A stretch of DNA of 64,000 bases from Variovorax boronicumulans (GCF_019352895.1 NZ_JAAAFX010000004.1:2158245-2222244); one strand, 5' to 3'; shown: positions 25,997 to 35,879, numbered from the stretch's first letter. Notes: generated by a model from the letters alone, not told the origin. Numbers and translations are program-made.

Positions 25997-26329
25997 TCAG
26001 CTGCCCGGCTCGATCCCGTGCGAGCGCAGCAGCGCCCTGGCGCGCCGCAACGCGTGCTCCAGGTCGAGGATCAGCGCCGCGGCATCGAGGTCGACGCCGA
26101 AGTCGCGCTCGAGCCGGCGCGCCGCCAGGGCCTGCTGCAGGTCGGCGCTCTGGAAGCGCCAGGCGTTGGGCGGCTCGCTGCGCGAGGGCACCGAGACGAT
26201 GCCGACTTCGACCAGCTGCACCACCCATTCGATGCCGGCGCCGCAGGCGTGGGCCAACTCCTGCGCGGCCAGCGGATGGGCCGCGCTGAGCGTGGTGGTG
26301 GTTGTCGTGGTGACGGAAACACGGGCCAT
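25997..26329 (-). CDS. cbpM: Chaperone modulator CbpM
   Basis: A 110-residue protein with the CbpM/MerR-like central region ([19 protein letters not shown], then [20 protein letters not shown]) and a coiled C-terminal helix. CbpM binds and inhibits the J-domain of CbpA; the cbpA gene ends 5 bases before this start. The N-terminus carries a curious run of seven threonines. The family assignment rests on the pairing and overall pattern. Confidence 0.85.
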   Translation of the reverse strand: MARVSVTTTTTTTLSAAHPLAAQELAHACGAGIEWVVQLVEVGIVSVPSRSEPPNAWRFQSADLQQALAARRLERDFGVDLDAAALILDLEHALRRARALLRSHGIEPGS

Positions 26330-26334
26330 GGTGC

Positions 26335-27306
26335 TCAGACTCCCAGGTGGCGGCGCGGGTGGAAGCCGCTGCTGGCCTCGGCCAGCCGTTCGTAGGCCTG
26401 CCGCACGGCATCGGTGTCGGCCGGCGGCAGCGCGATCTCCAGCAGCAGGTACAGGTCGCCGGGCGGCGTGCCGGCAAAGCCGCGGCCCTTGAGCCGCAGC
26501 TTGAGGCCGTTGCGGGCCTTGGCCGGCACGGTGAGTTCGACCGTGCCGCCGGTGGGGACGGGCACCTCGACCTGGGCGCCGAGCGCGGCCTCGCTGGGCG
26601 TCACCGGCAGCGTCATGTAGAGGTCGCGGCCCTCGATGCGGTAGCGCGCATGCGGCGCGATGCGCACTTCGAGGTAGAGGTCGCCGGCCGGCTCGCCGCC
26701 GTGGCCCGGCATGCCTTGCTTGGCGAGCCGGATGTACTGGCCCGGATGGACGCCGGCCGGGATCTTCACGCTCAGCGTGCGGGTCTGGAGCGCGGGCTGG
26801 CCGTCGGCGCCGGTCTCGATGCCGCGCAGCGAGATCTCGCGCTCGGCGCCCCCCAGCGCCTCTTCCAGCGTGATCTCGATCGCGGCGTGGTGGTCCTCGC
26901 CGCGTGCGCGGTAGTTCTGTCGTGCCGCGCTGCGGCGCTCCGAGGCGCCGAACAGCGAAGAGAAGAACTCGCTGAACTCGGCCTGGTCGGCCGGGCCGTG
27001 GGCGCCGGTCGGCGGGCCGCGGTGGAACTCGAAGCCTTCGTCCCAGCCGGGCGGCGGCTGGAAGTGGCCGTCGGGGCTGCCGCCGCGCGCGACGCGCTCG
27101 GCCAGCGCGTCGTAGGCGGCGCGCTTCTCCTTGTCGCCCAGCACGTCCTTGGCCTCGTTGACGTCGCGCATACGCTGCTCGGCGTCGGGTTCCTTGCTGA
27201 CGTCGGGGTGGTACTTGCGGGCGAGCTTGCGGTAGGCCTTGCGCACCTCGTCGTCGGACGCGGTGCGGTCGATGCCCAGAGCGCTGTAGTAGTCCTTGAA
27301 TTCCAT
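26335..27306 (-). CDS. cbpA: DnaJ-class co-chaperone CbpA
   Basis: A 323-residue J-domain protein without the zinc-finger region. The J-domain is at residues 1-68 with the HPD triad in KYHPDVSK. A Gly/Phe-rich linker ([16 protein letters not shown]) is followed by two beta-rich substrate domains. This is the CbpA class B layout at normal length. It works with DnaK and its adjacent inhibitor CbpM in stationary-phase protein care. Confidence 0.93.
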   Translation of the reverse strand: MEFKDYYSALGIDRTASDDEVRKAYRKLARKYHPDVSKEPDAEQRMRDVNEAKDVLGDKEKRAAYDALAERVARGGSPDGHFQPPPGWDEGFEFHRGPPTGAHGPADQAEFSEFFSSLFGASERRSAARQNYRARGEDHHAAIEITLEEALGGAEREISLRGIETGADGQPALQTRTLSVKIPAGVHPGQYIRLAKQGMPGHGGEPAGDLYLEVRIAPHARYRIEGRDLYMTLPVTPSEAALGAQVEVPVPTGGTVELTVPAKARNGLKLRLKGRGFAGTPPGDLYLLLEIALPPADTDAVRQAYERLAEASSGFHPRRHLGV

Positions 27307-27363
27307 GGTGCGTGGCGGTTCCTTGGGTGGGCGACGCGAGCGGTCGGGGCGTTCTGCGGGGTG

Positions 27364-28014
27364 CTAGGCCAGGGCCGCTTCGCCGTCCGTGTCTGCGTGC
27401 CGCAGCAGCGGCGTCACGGCCCATGTGGTGCCGCTGCGTTCGAAACGCAATGGCTGCGCATTGCCCAGGAGCTTGAAATCGACCGGCACGCCCAGCAGTG
27501 CGGCCAGTGCGTACAGCGTGCCGCCGTGCGCCACCACGAGCACCGGGCCGGGCTGGCGCAGGGCGGCGTCGAGCGCGGCGCGCTTGCGAGCGACGAACTG
27601 CGCGAGCGTCTCGCCGCCCTCGGGCTCGCAGGCCCAGTCGATCTGGGCCGACGAGGTGCCGATGAGCGCGCCGAAGTTGCGCTCGCGCAGCACCTCGTGC
27701 GCGGTGGGTGTGAGCTGCAGCGCGGCGGCCACGGTGTTCGCGGTGTCGAGGGCGCGCCGCGCGTCGCTGCAGACGATGGTGCGGATCGGCTCGCCCGCCA
27801 GCAGCCCGGCGGCCTGTGCCGCCTGCTGCAGGCCGAGTTCGCTCAGCGGCTCGTCGGGCGCCTGGAAGATGCGCTGGGCGTTGCGGCCGGTCTGGCCGTG
27901 GCGCAGGAAGTAGAAGTGGTCGCAGGCCGGCGCGAGCGGCTGCGCCGCCGCGAGCCGGATCAGCTGGTCGAGGCCGTTGCCGGCACTGTGGGTGGGGGAT
28001 ATCTGTGGGGACAT
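27364..28014 (-). CDS. Histidine phosphatase (phosphoglycerate-mutase superfamily)
   Basis: A 216-residue protein with the phosphohistidine motif RHGQTG (LRHGQTGRN), a second catalytic His in VVAHGGTL, and the E of LRERNFG. This is the SixA/CobC-like branch-2 domain. The N-terminal 30 residues are extra. It ends 58 bases from cbpA and starts 13 bases after the acylase stop, so it may be co-transcribed with the acylase gene. The substrate is not evident. Confidence 0.85.
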   Translation of the reverse strand: MSPQISPTHSAGNGLDQLIRLAAAQPLAPACDHFYFLRHGQTGRNAQRIFQAPDEPLSELGLQQAAQAAGLLAGEPIRTIVCSDARRALDTANTVAAALQLTPTAHEVLRERNFGALIGTSSAQIDWACEPEGGETLAQFVARKRAALDAALRQPGPVLVVAHGGTLYALAALLGVPVDFKLLGNAQPLRFERSGTTWAVTPLLRHADTDGEAALA

Positions 28015-28027
28015 GGACGAGATGATG

Positions 28028-30439
28028 TCAGTAGGCGAGCTGCACCGGCGTGCCCTCGCGCTGTGCCCGCACGTCGGCGGGGTGGAAGGGCAGCGGGTGC
28101 CACTGCTTGGCCGCGAACAGCGGCAGCTGGTCGTAGGCGCGCGGCGAGGCCAGGTCGCTGCTCTGGCCGTAGGTCAGCAGGCCTTGGGCGACCGGGCCGT
28201 TGGCGTCGAAGCTCACGACCTGCATGTAGCTGCTGCCGTAGTTGACGTTGTAGCCCTTGGGGTCGATCAGCGACTGGCCCTGGGATTCGAGCTTGTTGAG
28301 CACGCCTTCGAACTCGTCGCCGCCATGCAGCGCGATCTTCTGGCCGCGCACCGTGCGCGACTGCGGCACGCCCAGCGGCACGTCGGCCGCGAAGCCGGCG
28401 GTGCGCAGGATGCCGACCGCGTCGCCGAGCGCCTTGAGCACCGCGTCGCGCGTGGCGGGCGTGGCCATGTCGAGGCCGGCCGGCGTCGCCACGGGCTGGG
28501 CCGGATCGAAGGGCACGCGCCAGACCTTCGGCACGTCCTTGGTCTTGCGCCAGAACTCGCGGAACAGCGCCGCGCCCTTCGCGTCGGCGTTGCTGGTCCG
28601 GTCCCAGGCCGACAGCACGCGGCAGCCCAGGGCCTGGTCGGTGTTCAGCGCGCTGGCGCTGGCCTGGCAGGCGGCCTGCAGGTCGTCCATCACCAGCATG
28701 CCGGCGAGGTTCTTGTCGCGGAAGATCACGCTGCGCAGTTCGGCCGCGCCCATGCGGTTGCCGGGCAGGCCGTCGTTGCCAGCCAGGCGCCCACGGATTT
28801 CCATGATCGCGCTGCGCGTGCGCAGCCGCTGCGGCACACCAATGGGGCCGACCAGCGGCGAGACGCCGGCCATCGGCGCGGTCTCGGGGTTGCTGAGCCA
28901 GAAGCCGTCGTTGCTGTTCTGCACGTAGTCGGGCGTGATGACGACCGGCATGCGGGCCGGCGCGATGATGCCGGGCGCGGCGGCCGTGGCGTCGCGGTTC
29001 CAGGCGCAGGCGCTGCGCGAACCGTCGAGCACCGGCAGCCCGGCCGCGTTGAGCAGCGCCGCCGCGGCGGGCGAGGGCGCGCAGGCCTTGAGCATGTCGG
29101 CCGACACATCGGGCACCACCGACAGGTCGGCGTACATCGCGTTGCCGTCGCGGTCGGCCGCGATGGTGTTGATCCACGGCATGCCCTGGTTGCCCATGGC
29201 TGCGCGCAGCTCGCCCACGTTGCGCGCCTGGGCCATCTTCATCCAGCTCTCGGCCGAGCGCACGTTGAGCGTGTTGGCGTCGCGGATGGCGTAGGCCTTC
29301 TGCGCGGTCCAGCCGAGGCCGGCGCGCGGCAGCGAGATCACGGGGCCCCAGTCGGTCGAATAGAAGGTGTGTTGCACCGGGGTGGCACCACCCGTGGCGG
29401 CAGCCGGCAGCACCACGGTGCGCGCGACCATCTTCCTGGGCTGGCCGTCGACCCAGTACACGGTCGGGTCGGTGGCGTCGAGCTTGAGCTCGTACAGCGT
29501 GAAGCGCTTGCCGGTCGAGACGGTGTGCGTCCAGGCCACGTCCTTGTTGAACCCGATCGACACCACCGGGCTCAGGCCGCCGGTGGCGCCCATCACGTCG
29601 ACCTTGCCGGGAATGGTCAGGTGCATTTCCCAGAAGCGGTTGGTGCCGGTCCATGGGAAGTGCGGGTTGCCCAGCAGCAGGCCACGGCCGTCGGGCGTGG
29701 CGTTGCGGCCGAAGGCCCAGCCGTTGGAGCCGAGCTCGCCGCCTTCGGGGTTGGCGTTGAAGCTGTGGCGGCCGATCTCGGCCACGGCTTGCTGCAGGTC
29801 GACCGGCGCCGCGCCCGTCTTCGTGCCCGGCGTGGGCGGCACGGCCGCCAGCACGGCGCCCGCCAGCGCACCCAGGCCGCCCTGGATCATCGATTGCTCG
29901 GTGGCGCGTGACAGGTCGGTCAGCGTCATCGGCCGCACCCAGGGCTTGCCGCGGCATTCGGCGGGCAAGCCCTGGCCTCCGTTCTGCCCGGCGTCCTGCA
30001 GGTAGCGGTTGTAGCCGGCCACGTAGCCGCGCAACGCGGCCTGCACGTCGGGACCGGTGGTGGCCGCGGCGCGCGCCAGCGCGGCGTCGTCCATGTGATA
30101 ACGGATGAACAGGTCGATCTGCGCGTTAGGCACGCGGCCCAGGCCCAGGTCGCCCATGTTCTGGGCACCGAGGAACTGCGAACGCTCGCCGCGCAGCGTC
30201 AGCAGGTGCTCGGCGGTCTGGCAGACGTTGTCCTGCGCATGCGCATAGGCGCTGCCGTAGGCCAGGCCTTCGTAGTCGGGCGCCGTGATGTGCGCGATGC
30301 CGAAGGTGGTGCGCTCGATGGTCACGCTGCGCCCGCCGGGCGGGGGTGTGCTGGCGCAGGCGGCGAGCAGGGCGGCCAGGCCCACGGGCAGGGCCGTGAG
30401 CGCAAACCGGGAGGGCGTGGCGTGCTTCTTCGATGTCAT
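28028..30439 (-). CDS. Penicillin acylase-family N-terminal nucleophile hydrolase, lipoprotein
   Basis: An 803-residue protein. A lipoprotein signal (LAALLAAC, C28) precedes an alpha chain. The likely autocleavage and catalytic Ser is S238 in GELGSNGWAFG, whose mature chain would begin SNGWAF. The beta chain follows with the conserved GNPHFPW and NDGFWLSN motifs. Family members deacylate beta-lactams or acyl-homoserine lactones; the size and sequence suit AHL acylases (quorum quenching) as well as penicillin G acylases. Whether it is processed and membrane-tethered is inferred from the motifs. Confidence 0.9.
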   Translation of the reverse strand: MTSKKHATPSRFALTALPVGLAALLAACASTPPPGGRSVTIERTTFGIAHITAPDYEGLAYGSAYAHAQDNVCQTAEHLLTLRGERSQFLGAQNMGDLGLGRVPNAQIDLFIRYHMDDAALARAAATTGPDVQAALRGYVAGYNRYLQDAGQNGGQGLPAECRGKPWVRPMTLTDLSRATEQSMIQGGLGALAGAVLAAVPPTPGTKTGAAPVDLQQAVAEIGRHSFNANPEGGELGSNGWAFGRNATPDGRGLLLGNPHFPWTGTNRFWEMHLTIPGKVDVMGATGGLSPVVSIGFNKDVAWTHTVSTGKRFTLYELKLDATDPTVYWVDGQPRKMVARTVVLPAAATGGATPVQHTFYSTDWGPVISLPRAGLGWTAQKAYAIRDANTLNVRSAESWMKMAQARNVGELRAAMGNQGMPWINTIAADRDGNAMYADLSVVPDVSADMLKACAPSPAAAALLNAAGLPVLDGSRSACAWNRDATAAAPGIIAPARMPVVITPDYVQNSNDGFWLSNPETAPMAGVSPLVGPIGVPQRLRTRSAIMEIRGRLAGNDGLPGNRMGAAELRSVIFRDKNLAGMLVMDDLQAACQASASALNTDQALGCRVLSAWDRTSNADAKGAALFREFWRKTKDVPKVWRVPFDPAQPVATPAGLDMATPATRDAVLKALGDAVGILRTAGFAADVPLGVPQSRTVRGQKIALHGGDEFEGVLNKLESQGQSLIDPKGYNVNYGSSYMQVVSFDANGPVAQGLLTYGQSSDLASPRAYDQLPLFAAKQWHPLPFHPADVRAQREGTPVQLAY

Positions 30440-30530
30440 GCGGATGTCTCTCTTGAAATGGGAACAGGCCAGCCGATTAAAGGACGAGCCTTTGCCGCGC
30501 GTTGTCGCCAGTGCGGCAGGCCGCGCGCTT

Positions 30531-31112
30531 TCAGCCGAAACGCATGCCCTTGGGGCGGGCCTGCAGCCGGTGGATGTAGGCGTCGATCTTCGGGCGGTTC
30601 GAGCGGCCGCCGAACGCGCGGTGCCAGATGAACATGGCGCCGATCATCACGTCGGCCGCGGTGAACTGTGACCCGAACAGGTAGGGCCCGTCGCCGAGTT
30701 CGCGTTCGACTGCGTCCTTGGCGGTCTCGAAGTCGGTCCAGCCGCGTGCGCTGTTGTTGCTGCGGATCTTCAGCAGGCTGTCGCCCATCGCGGGCTCGAG
30801 CTGCGCGGTCGAATAGACCATCAGCGACAGGTAGCGCCCGCGATCGGGCGAGCCGATGGCCGGAGCCAGCCGCTTTCCGGGAAACTTCTCGGCCAGGTAC
30901 ATGCAGATGGCGGCGTTCTCGAACACGCGCGTGCGGCCGTCGACCAGCGCCGGCAGCTTGCCCGCCGGATTGATTTTCAGGTAGTCGGGTTTCTTGTGCG
31001 CCTTCTCGCGGATGAGCGTGGTCACGATCTCATAGGGGGCGCCGGTCTCGTCGAGCATCCACTTGGCCACCTGCGAGCGGCTGTGCGGATCGAAGTAGAG
31101 CTTCATGGCCAT
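30531..31112 (-). CDS. Glutathione S-transferase-like protein
   Basis: A 193-residue protein. The N-terminal thioredoxin-like domain has the Ser-containing start (YFDPHSRSQVAKWML) and INPAGKLPALVDG, then the helical C-terminal domain (FTAADVMIGAMF). A glutathione-binding fold is clear. The substrate is unknown. Start at 31112; it follows pssA on the same strand by 26 bases. Confidence 0.86.
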   Translation of the reverse strand: MAMKLYFDPHSRSQVAKWMLDETGAPYEIVTTLIREKAHKKPDYLKINPAGKLPALVDGRTRVFENAAICMYLAEKFPGKRLAPAIGSPDRGRYLSLMVYSTAQLEPAMGDSLLKIRSNNSARGWTDFETAKDAVERELGDGPYLFGSQFTAADVMIGAMFIWHRAFGGRSNRPKIDAYIHRLQARPKGMRFG

Positions 31113-31138
31113 CGTCGGCCTCCTTTGTCCAGCGGGAC

Positions 31139-31783
31139 TCAGAACTTGGGAATGCGCAGCGTCTTGCTGACCATCAGCGTGCCCGACAGCGCGAACAGCA
31201 GGACCAGCGGGTGCAGCTGCCACGGGCCGAGCACCCAGGCACCGCCCCAGACCGCATCGCCCACGCGGCCCTGCCATGCCGCCCAGGCCAGCACGGCCAC
31301 CAGCACCACGCTGGTCGGGATCGGCGTGCCTTCGAAATACTTGACCTTGTCGGCACCCTCGGACAGGGCCTCGGCCGTGACGTTGTAGCGCGCCAGCCGG
31401 CTCACGCCGCAGCAGACGAAGTAGACCAGCACCAGGCAGTCCCAGCCGCCGGACAGGCCGGCCGCGAAGGCCAGCGCGGCGGGTGCGACGCCGAAGGAGA
31501 TCACGTCGGCCAGCGAGTCGAGCTCGCGCCCCAGCGCCGAATGGGTCTGGCGCCAGCGCGCGATGCGGCCGTCGAACACGTCGAACACGAAGGCCGCCGG
31601 TGCCAGCGCCGCGGCCCAGAGGAAATGCGAGAGCGAGGGCTTCGCCATGTAGGCCATCGCCAGGAAGACGGCGCCGACGCCGCAGGCCGCATTGCCCAGC
31701 GTGAACACGTCGGCCAGGTGGAAGCCGCGGATCATGGAGAAATGCTGGCGCTTGGGTGCGTTGGTGGGCAGGGGCGTGGACAT
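31139..31783 (-). CDS. pssA: CDP-diacylglycerol--serine O-phosphatidyltransferase
   Basis: A 214-residue membrane enzyme. The CDP-alcohol phosphotransferase motif D-G-x2-A-R-x8-G-x3-D-x3-D is present as DGRIARWRQTHSALGRELDS followed by LAD. About six hydrophobic helices surround it. It makes phosphatidylserine, the precursor of phosphatidylethanolamine. The start at 31783 (MSTPLP) matches the family; an ATG at 31840 adds 19 unlikely residues. Here it is not next to psd, whose position lies outside the window or elsewhere. Confidence 0.94.
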   Translation of the reverse strand: MSTPLPTNAPKRQHFSMIRGFHLADVFTLGNAACGVGAVFLAMAYMAKPSLSHFLWAAALAPAAFVFDVFDGRIARWRQTHSALGRELDSLADVISFGVAPAALAFAAGLSGGWDCLVLVYFVCCGVSRLARYNVTAEALSEGADKVKYFEGTPIPTSVVLVAVLAWAAWQGRVGDAVWGGAWVLGPWQLHPLVLLFALSGTLMVSKTLRIPKF

Positions 31784-31872
31784 GGCGCGGATCCTCGGAA
31801 GCGGAGAGCGGGCCGCCGGTCGGCAGCCGCATCGCCGCACCTTAGCGCAATCGGCGCGCGCGCCTTGTAGGC

Positions 31873-33249
31873 TCAGTCCGGCGTCTCGGCGCCGATGCGC
31901 GTGAGCAGCGCGCGGTTGCCGCCCGACTTCTTGGCCGCATACATCGCCTCGTCGGCGTAGCGGATCAGCTGTTTGTAGTCGTCGCCGTGCTCGGGGTACA
32001 GCGCGATGCCGATGCTCGGCGACACCTGCAGCTGCCGCTCGGCCAGCACGAAGGGCAGGCGCAGCACGCTGAGGATGCGCCCGGCGACCGCCATCGCCTG
32101 GCCGGCCGAAGGGTCGTTGTCCAGCAACACCAGGAACTCGTCGCCGCCGATGCGCCCGACGGTATCGGCCGGCCCCATGCAGTGGCGCAGCCGCAGCGCG
32201 GTCTCCTGCAGCAGCAGGTCGCCCACCGCATGGCCGAAGCTGTCGTTGACCTGCTTGAACATGTCCAGGTCGAGGTAGACCACCGCGAAGCGCGACGAGG
32301 TCGTGCGGGCCCGCTGCAGGGCGGCCTCCATGCGGTCGTGCAGCAGCGCGCGGTTGGGCAGGTCGGTCAGCGGGTCGTGGCGCGCGATGTGCCGCAGCCA
32401 GGTGTCGCGGCGCTTGCGTTCGATCGCGGTCGCGACCTGGTCCGCAACGAACTGCAGCAGCTCGACATCGGCGTCGCTGTAGCGCTCGTCGCCCGAATAG
32501 CTCTGCACCACCAGCACGCCGAGGATGCCCTGTTGTGTGTGCAGCGGCACGCCCAGCCAGTCGAGCGAGCCCTTGCCGACGTCGAGCTTCACGCGCGCCG
32601 GCAGCGGGGTCGGGGTGTCGGAGCGCAGCAACAGCGGCTGGCCGCTGCGGATCACCTCGGCGCTCAGCGTGCCGGCGCTCAGGGTCAGCGGCGCGGGCGG
32701 CGTGTGATGGGTGTCGACGTAGTAGGGGAAGGTCAGCGCATCGGTGGCCTCGTCGTAGAGGGCGACGAAGAAGTTCAGCGCCGGCAGCAGGTCGCCCACG
32801 ATCCGGTGCACGCGTTCAAACAGCGCGACCAGGTCTTCGGCCGTGTGCGCGGCCTCGGACACCGCGTACAGCGCGGCGCGCATCGATTCGGCGCGCCGCC
32901 GCTCGGTCACGTCGCGCGCCACGGCCACCCGCACCTGGTCGGCCTCGGACCAGCGCGCCGACCACATGATGTACACCGGGCGCCCGTCCTTGCGCCGGTA
33001 GCGGTTCTCGAAGTGCGGGTCCTGGACGCCGGCGATGACCTTGTCCACGCCTTCGAGCGTCCTGGCGCGGTCTTCGGGCCAGACGAAGTCGATCATCGGC
33101 TGGCCGACCATTTCCTCGGCGGTGTAGCCGAAGATCCGCTCGCAGGCCGCGCTCAGGAAGACGAAGCGGCCCGAAGCGTCGACCACGCAGATGGCGTCGA
33201 CCAGCAGGTCCATGACGGTGTGGAGGAAGGCGGCGCCGTGGCGGTTCAT
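31873..33249 (-). CDS. PAS-GAF-GGDEF diguanylate cyclase
   Basis: A 458-residue soluble protein: PAS domain at about residues 8-125 (AICVVDASGRFVFLSAACE), GAF domain at about 140-280, and GGDEF domain from about 290 to the end. The active-site motif GGDEF is intact (IGGDEFLVLLD), so it should make c-di-GMP. No RxxD inhibitory site is seen at its usual place. The start at 33249 was chosen because it begins just before the PAS domain; a longer frame from 33555 is Cys/Arg-rich and unlikely. It is divergent from oleate hydratase across 230 bases. Confidence 0.92.
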   Translation of the reverse strand: MNRHGAAFLHTVMDLLVDAICVVDASGRFVFLSAACERIFGYTAEEMVGQPMIDFVWPEDRARTLEGVDKVIAGVQDPHFENRYRRKDGRPVYIMWSARWSEADQVRVAVARDVTERRRAESMRAALYAVSEAAHTAEDLVALFERVHRIVGDLLPALNFFVALYDEATDALTFPYYVDTHHTPPAPLTLSAGTLSAEVIRSGQPLLLRSDTPTPLPARVKLDVGKGSLDWLGVPLHTQQGILGVLVVQSYSGDERYSDADVELLQFVADQVATAIERKRRDTWLRHIARHDPLTDLPNRALLHDRMEAALQRARTTSSRFAVVYLDLDMFKQVNDSFGHAVGDLLLQETALRLRHCMGPADTVGRIGGDEFLVLLDNDPSAGQAMAVAGRILSVLRLPFVLAERQLQVSPSIGIALYPEHGDDYKQLIRYADEAMYAAKKSGGNRALLTRIGAETPD

Positions 33250-33361
33250 GGAAAGGGCAGGGGAGCGGATGCAGCCGCCGAACGCACATGTCGTGCCAAT
33301 GCAGGGGCGAATCATGCCGTACTCGGCGTCCGCCGGTCGCCGGTGGGCTTTCGCCGGACCC

Positions 33362-33375
33362 TTGCGCCAGATCAA
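33362..33375. promoter_or_regulatory. FNR-like half-palindrome in the cyclase/oleate hydratase gap
   Basis: TTGCG-CCAG-ATCAA, one perfect half-site and 3 of 5 in the other, in the 230-base divergent promoter region. Such matches can arise by chance in this sequence. The rest of the gap shows no gene. Confidence 0.25.
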
Positions 33376-33479
33376 GAGCGCGCCAGATGCGGGCCGCCCG
33401 CGCCGTTGCTGCGCCCGAAGGCGCCTAACATTCCCGCGGACCGCAACGGCCGCGGCAGCGCGGCAAAGGACACACAAGC

Positions 33480-35249
33480 ATGTACTACAGCAGTGGCAAC
33501 TACGAGGCCTTCGCCCGGCCGCGCAAGCCCCAGGGCGTGGAGAACAAGACGGCATGGTTCGTCGGTTCGGGCCTGGCAGCCCTGGCGGGCGCGGCCTTCC
33601 TGATCCGCGACGGACACATGCCGGGGAACCGGATCACCATCCTCGAGCGGCTCGCGCTGCCCGGTGGCGCGCTCGACGGGCTCAAGGTGCCGGAGAAGGG
33701 CTTCGTGATCCGCGGCGGGCGCGAGATGGAGAACCACTTCGAATGCCTGTGGGACCTGTTCCGCTCGATTCCCTCGCTCGAGGTCGACGGCGCGAGCGTG
33801 CTCGACGAGTTCTACTGGCTCGACAAGGACGACCCGAATTATTCCTTGCAGCGCGCCACGATGAACCGCGGCGAGGACGCCCACACCGATGGCCTGTTCA
33901 CGCTCAGCGACCAGGCGCAGAAGGAGGTCGTCAAGATGTTCCTCTCGACCCGGGCCGAGATGGAGAACAAGCGCATCGACGAGGTGCTGGGGCGCGACTT
34001 CCTCGACAGCAACTTCTGGCTCTACTGGCGCACCATGTTCGCCTTCGAGGAGTGGCATTCGGCCCTCGAGATGAAGCTGTACCTGCACCGCTTCATCCAC
34101 CACATCGGCGGGCTGCCGGACTTCTCCGCGCTCAAGTTCACCAAGTTCAACCAGTACGAGTCGCTGGTGCTGCCGCTGGTCGCGTGGCTGCAGGAGAAGG
34201 GCGTGGTGTTCCAGTACGGCACCGAGGTCACCGATGTCGACTTCGACATCGCGGCCGGGCGCAAGCAGGCCACATGCATCCACTGGACGAAGGACGGTGC
34301 GGCCGGCGGGGTCGACCTGGCACCCGACGACCTGGTGTTCATGACCATCGGCTCGCTCACCGAGAATTCCGATAACGGCGACCACCAGACGCCCGCCAGG
34401 CTCGACGAGGGTCCCGCGCCGGCGTGGGACCTGTGGCGACGCATCGCCGCCAAGGACCGGGCCTTCGGCCGGCCCGACGTGTTCGGCGCGCACATCCCCG
34501 AGACCAAGTGGGAGTCGGCCACCGTCACCACGCTCGATGCGCGGATTCCGCAATACATCCAGAAGATCGCCAAGCGCGACCCGTTCAGCGGCAAGGTGGT
34601 GACCGGTGGCATCGTCACCGCCCGGGACTCAGCCTGGCTGATGAGCTGGACGGTGAACCGGCAGCCGCATTTCAAGCAGCAGCCCAAGGACCAGATCGTG
34701 GTCTGGGTCTATGCGCTGTTCGTGGACACGCCCGGCGATTACGTGAAGAAGCCGATGCAGGACTGCACGGGCGAGGAGATCACACAGGAATGGCTCTACC
34801 ACCTGGGCGTGCCGGTCGAGGACATCGCCGAACTGGCCGCGACCGGCGCGAAGACCGTGCCGGTGATGATGCCGTACATCACGGCCTTCTTCATGCCGCG
34901 CCAGGCCGGCGACCGGCCGGACGTTGTGCCCGAGGGGGCGGTCAACTTCGCCTTCATCGGCCAGTTCGCCGAGTCGAAGCAGCGCGATTGCATCTTCACC
35001 ACCGAGTACTCGGTGCGCACGCCGATGGAGGCCGTCTACACGCTGCTGGGCGTCGAGCGCGGCGTGCCGGAGGTGTTCAACTCCACCTACGACATCCGCA
35101 CGCTGCTGGCCGCGACCGGCCGGCTGCGCGACGGCAAGGAACTCGACATTCCGGGCCCGGCCTTCCTGCGCAACCTGCTGATGAAGAAGCTCGACAGCAC
35201 CCAGATCGGCGCGCTGCTGCGGGAGTTCAAGCTGGTGGCCGACGATTGA
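33480..35249 (+). CDS. ohyA: Oleate hydratase
   Basis: A 589-residue FAD-dependent fatty acid hydratase of usual length. The Rossmann motif is GSGLAALAGAAFLIRDG, and the family motif RGGREMENHFECLWDLF is present. The substrate and FAD regions follow (FQYGTEVTDVDF, then GQFAESKQRDCIFTTEYS). It adds water to the cis-9 double bond of oleate to give 10-hydroxystearate, protecting against or using unsaturated fatty acids. It is alone on its strand, next to a c-di-GMP enzyme gene, with no evident operon partner. Confidence 0.95.
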   Translation: MYYSSGNYEAFARPRKPQGVENKTAWFVGSGLAALAGAAFLIRDGHMPGNRITILERLALPGGALDGLKVPEKGFVIRGGREMENHFECLWDLFRSIPSLEVDGASVLDEFYWLDKDDPNYSLQRATMNRGEDAHTDGLFTLSDQAQKEVVKMFLSTRAEMENKRIDEVLGRDFLDSNFWLYWRTMFAFEEWHSALEMKLYLHRFIHHIGGLPDFSALKFTKFNQYESLVLPLVAWLQEKGVVFQYGTEVTDVDFDIAAGRKQATCIHWTKDGAAGGVDLAPDDLVFMTIGSLTENSDNGDHQTPARLDEGPAPAWDLWRRIAAKDRAFGRPDVFGAHIPETKWESATVTTLDARIPQYIQKIAKRDPFSGKVVTGGIVTARDSAWLMSWTVNRQPHFKQQPKDQIVVWVYALFVDTPGDYVKKPMQDCTGEEITQEWLYHLGVPVEDIAELAATGAKTVPVMMPYITAFFMPRQAGDRPDVVPEGAVNFAFIGQFAESKQRDCIFTTEYSVRTPMEAVYTLLGVERGVPEVFNSTYDIRTLLAATGRLRDGKELDIPGPAFLRNLLMKKLDSTQIGALLREFKLVADD

Positions 35250-35264
35250 GCGCGGCCGGCGGCC

Positions 35265-35879
35265 TCAGGGCCTGTAGCCCGTGCGGTCCTGGTCCGTGAT
35301 CGCGCGCAGCACCCGGCAAGGCGCGCCGGCGGCGATCACGCCCGCGGGGATGTCGCTCGTGACCACGCTGCCCGAGCCGACGATCGAGCCCTCGCCGATC
35401 GTCACGCCAGGGTTCAGGTGCACGCCGGCGCCGATCCACACGCGATGGCCGATCCGCACCGGCTTGGCGCGGCAGCCGCCCGCCGCGCGCTCCGCGGGGT
35501 CAAGTGCGTGGTTGCTGGTGTAGATGCCCACACGCGGTGCCAGCAGCACGTCGTCGCCGATGAAGATCCCGCCGCCGTCGAGCATCACGCAATCGAAGTT
35601 GGCGTAGAAGTTGTTGCCGATGTGGATGTTGCGTCCGAACTCGCAGCGGAAGGTGGGCTCGAAATGCACGCCGCGGCCGACCGATCCCAGAAGCTCAGCC
35701 AGCAGCGCTTCCCGCTCGGCGGCCGGGCGCGAGAAGGACTGGTTGTAGGCGTTGGTCAACAGCACGGCCTGCTGGCGCGCGGCCACCAGTTCCGCCGTCA
35801 GGTCGTTGTACATCTGTCCGCTCTGCATGTGGGCGAACTGCCGCTGCAGGTCGAGGGACGGCAGGGTGGGGCTGTGCAT
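35265..35879 (-). CDS. Sugar/galactoside O-acetyltransferase (LacA/NodL/Maa type)
   Basis: A 204-residue protein with left-handed beta-helix hexapeptide repeats (IHIGNNFYANFDCVML, VRIGHRVWIGAGVHLNPG) and the catalytic His in TSNHALDP. The N-terminal helices (MQSGQMYNDLTAELV) are typical of Maa/LacA. It transfers acetyl from acetyl-CoA to a sugar hydroxyl. The exact acceptor is unknown. The gene converges on ohyA. Confidence 0.9.
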   Translation of the reverse strand: MHSPTLPSLDLQRQFAHMQSGQMYNDLTAELVAARQQAVLLTNAYNQSFSRPAAEREALLAELLGSVGRGVHFEPTFRCEFGRNIHIGNNFYANFDCVMLDGGGIFIGDDVLLAPRVGIYTSNHALDPAERAAGGCRAKPVRIGHRVWIGAGVHLNPGVTIGEGSIVGSGSVVTSDIPAGVIAAGAPCRVLRAITDQDRTGYRP

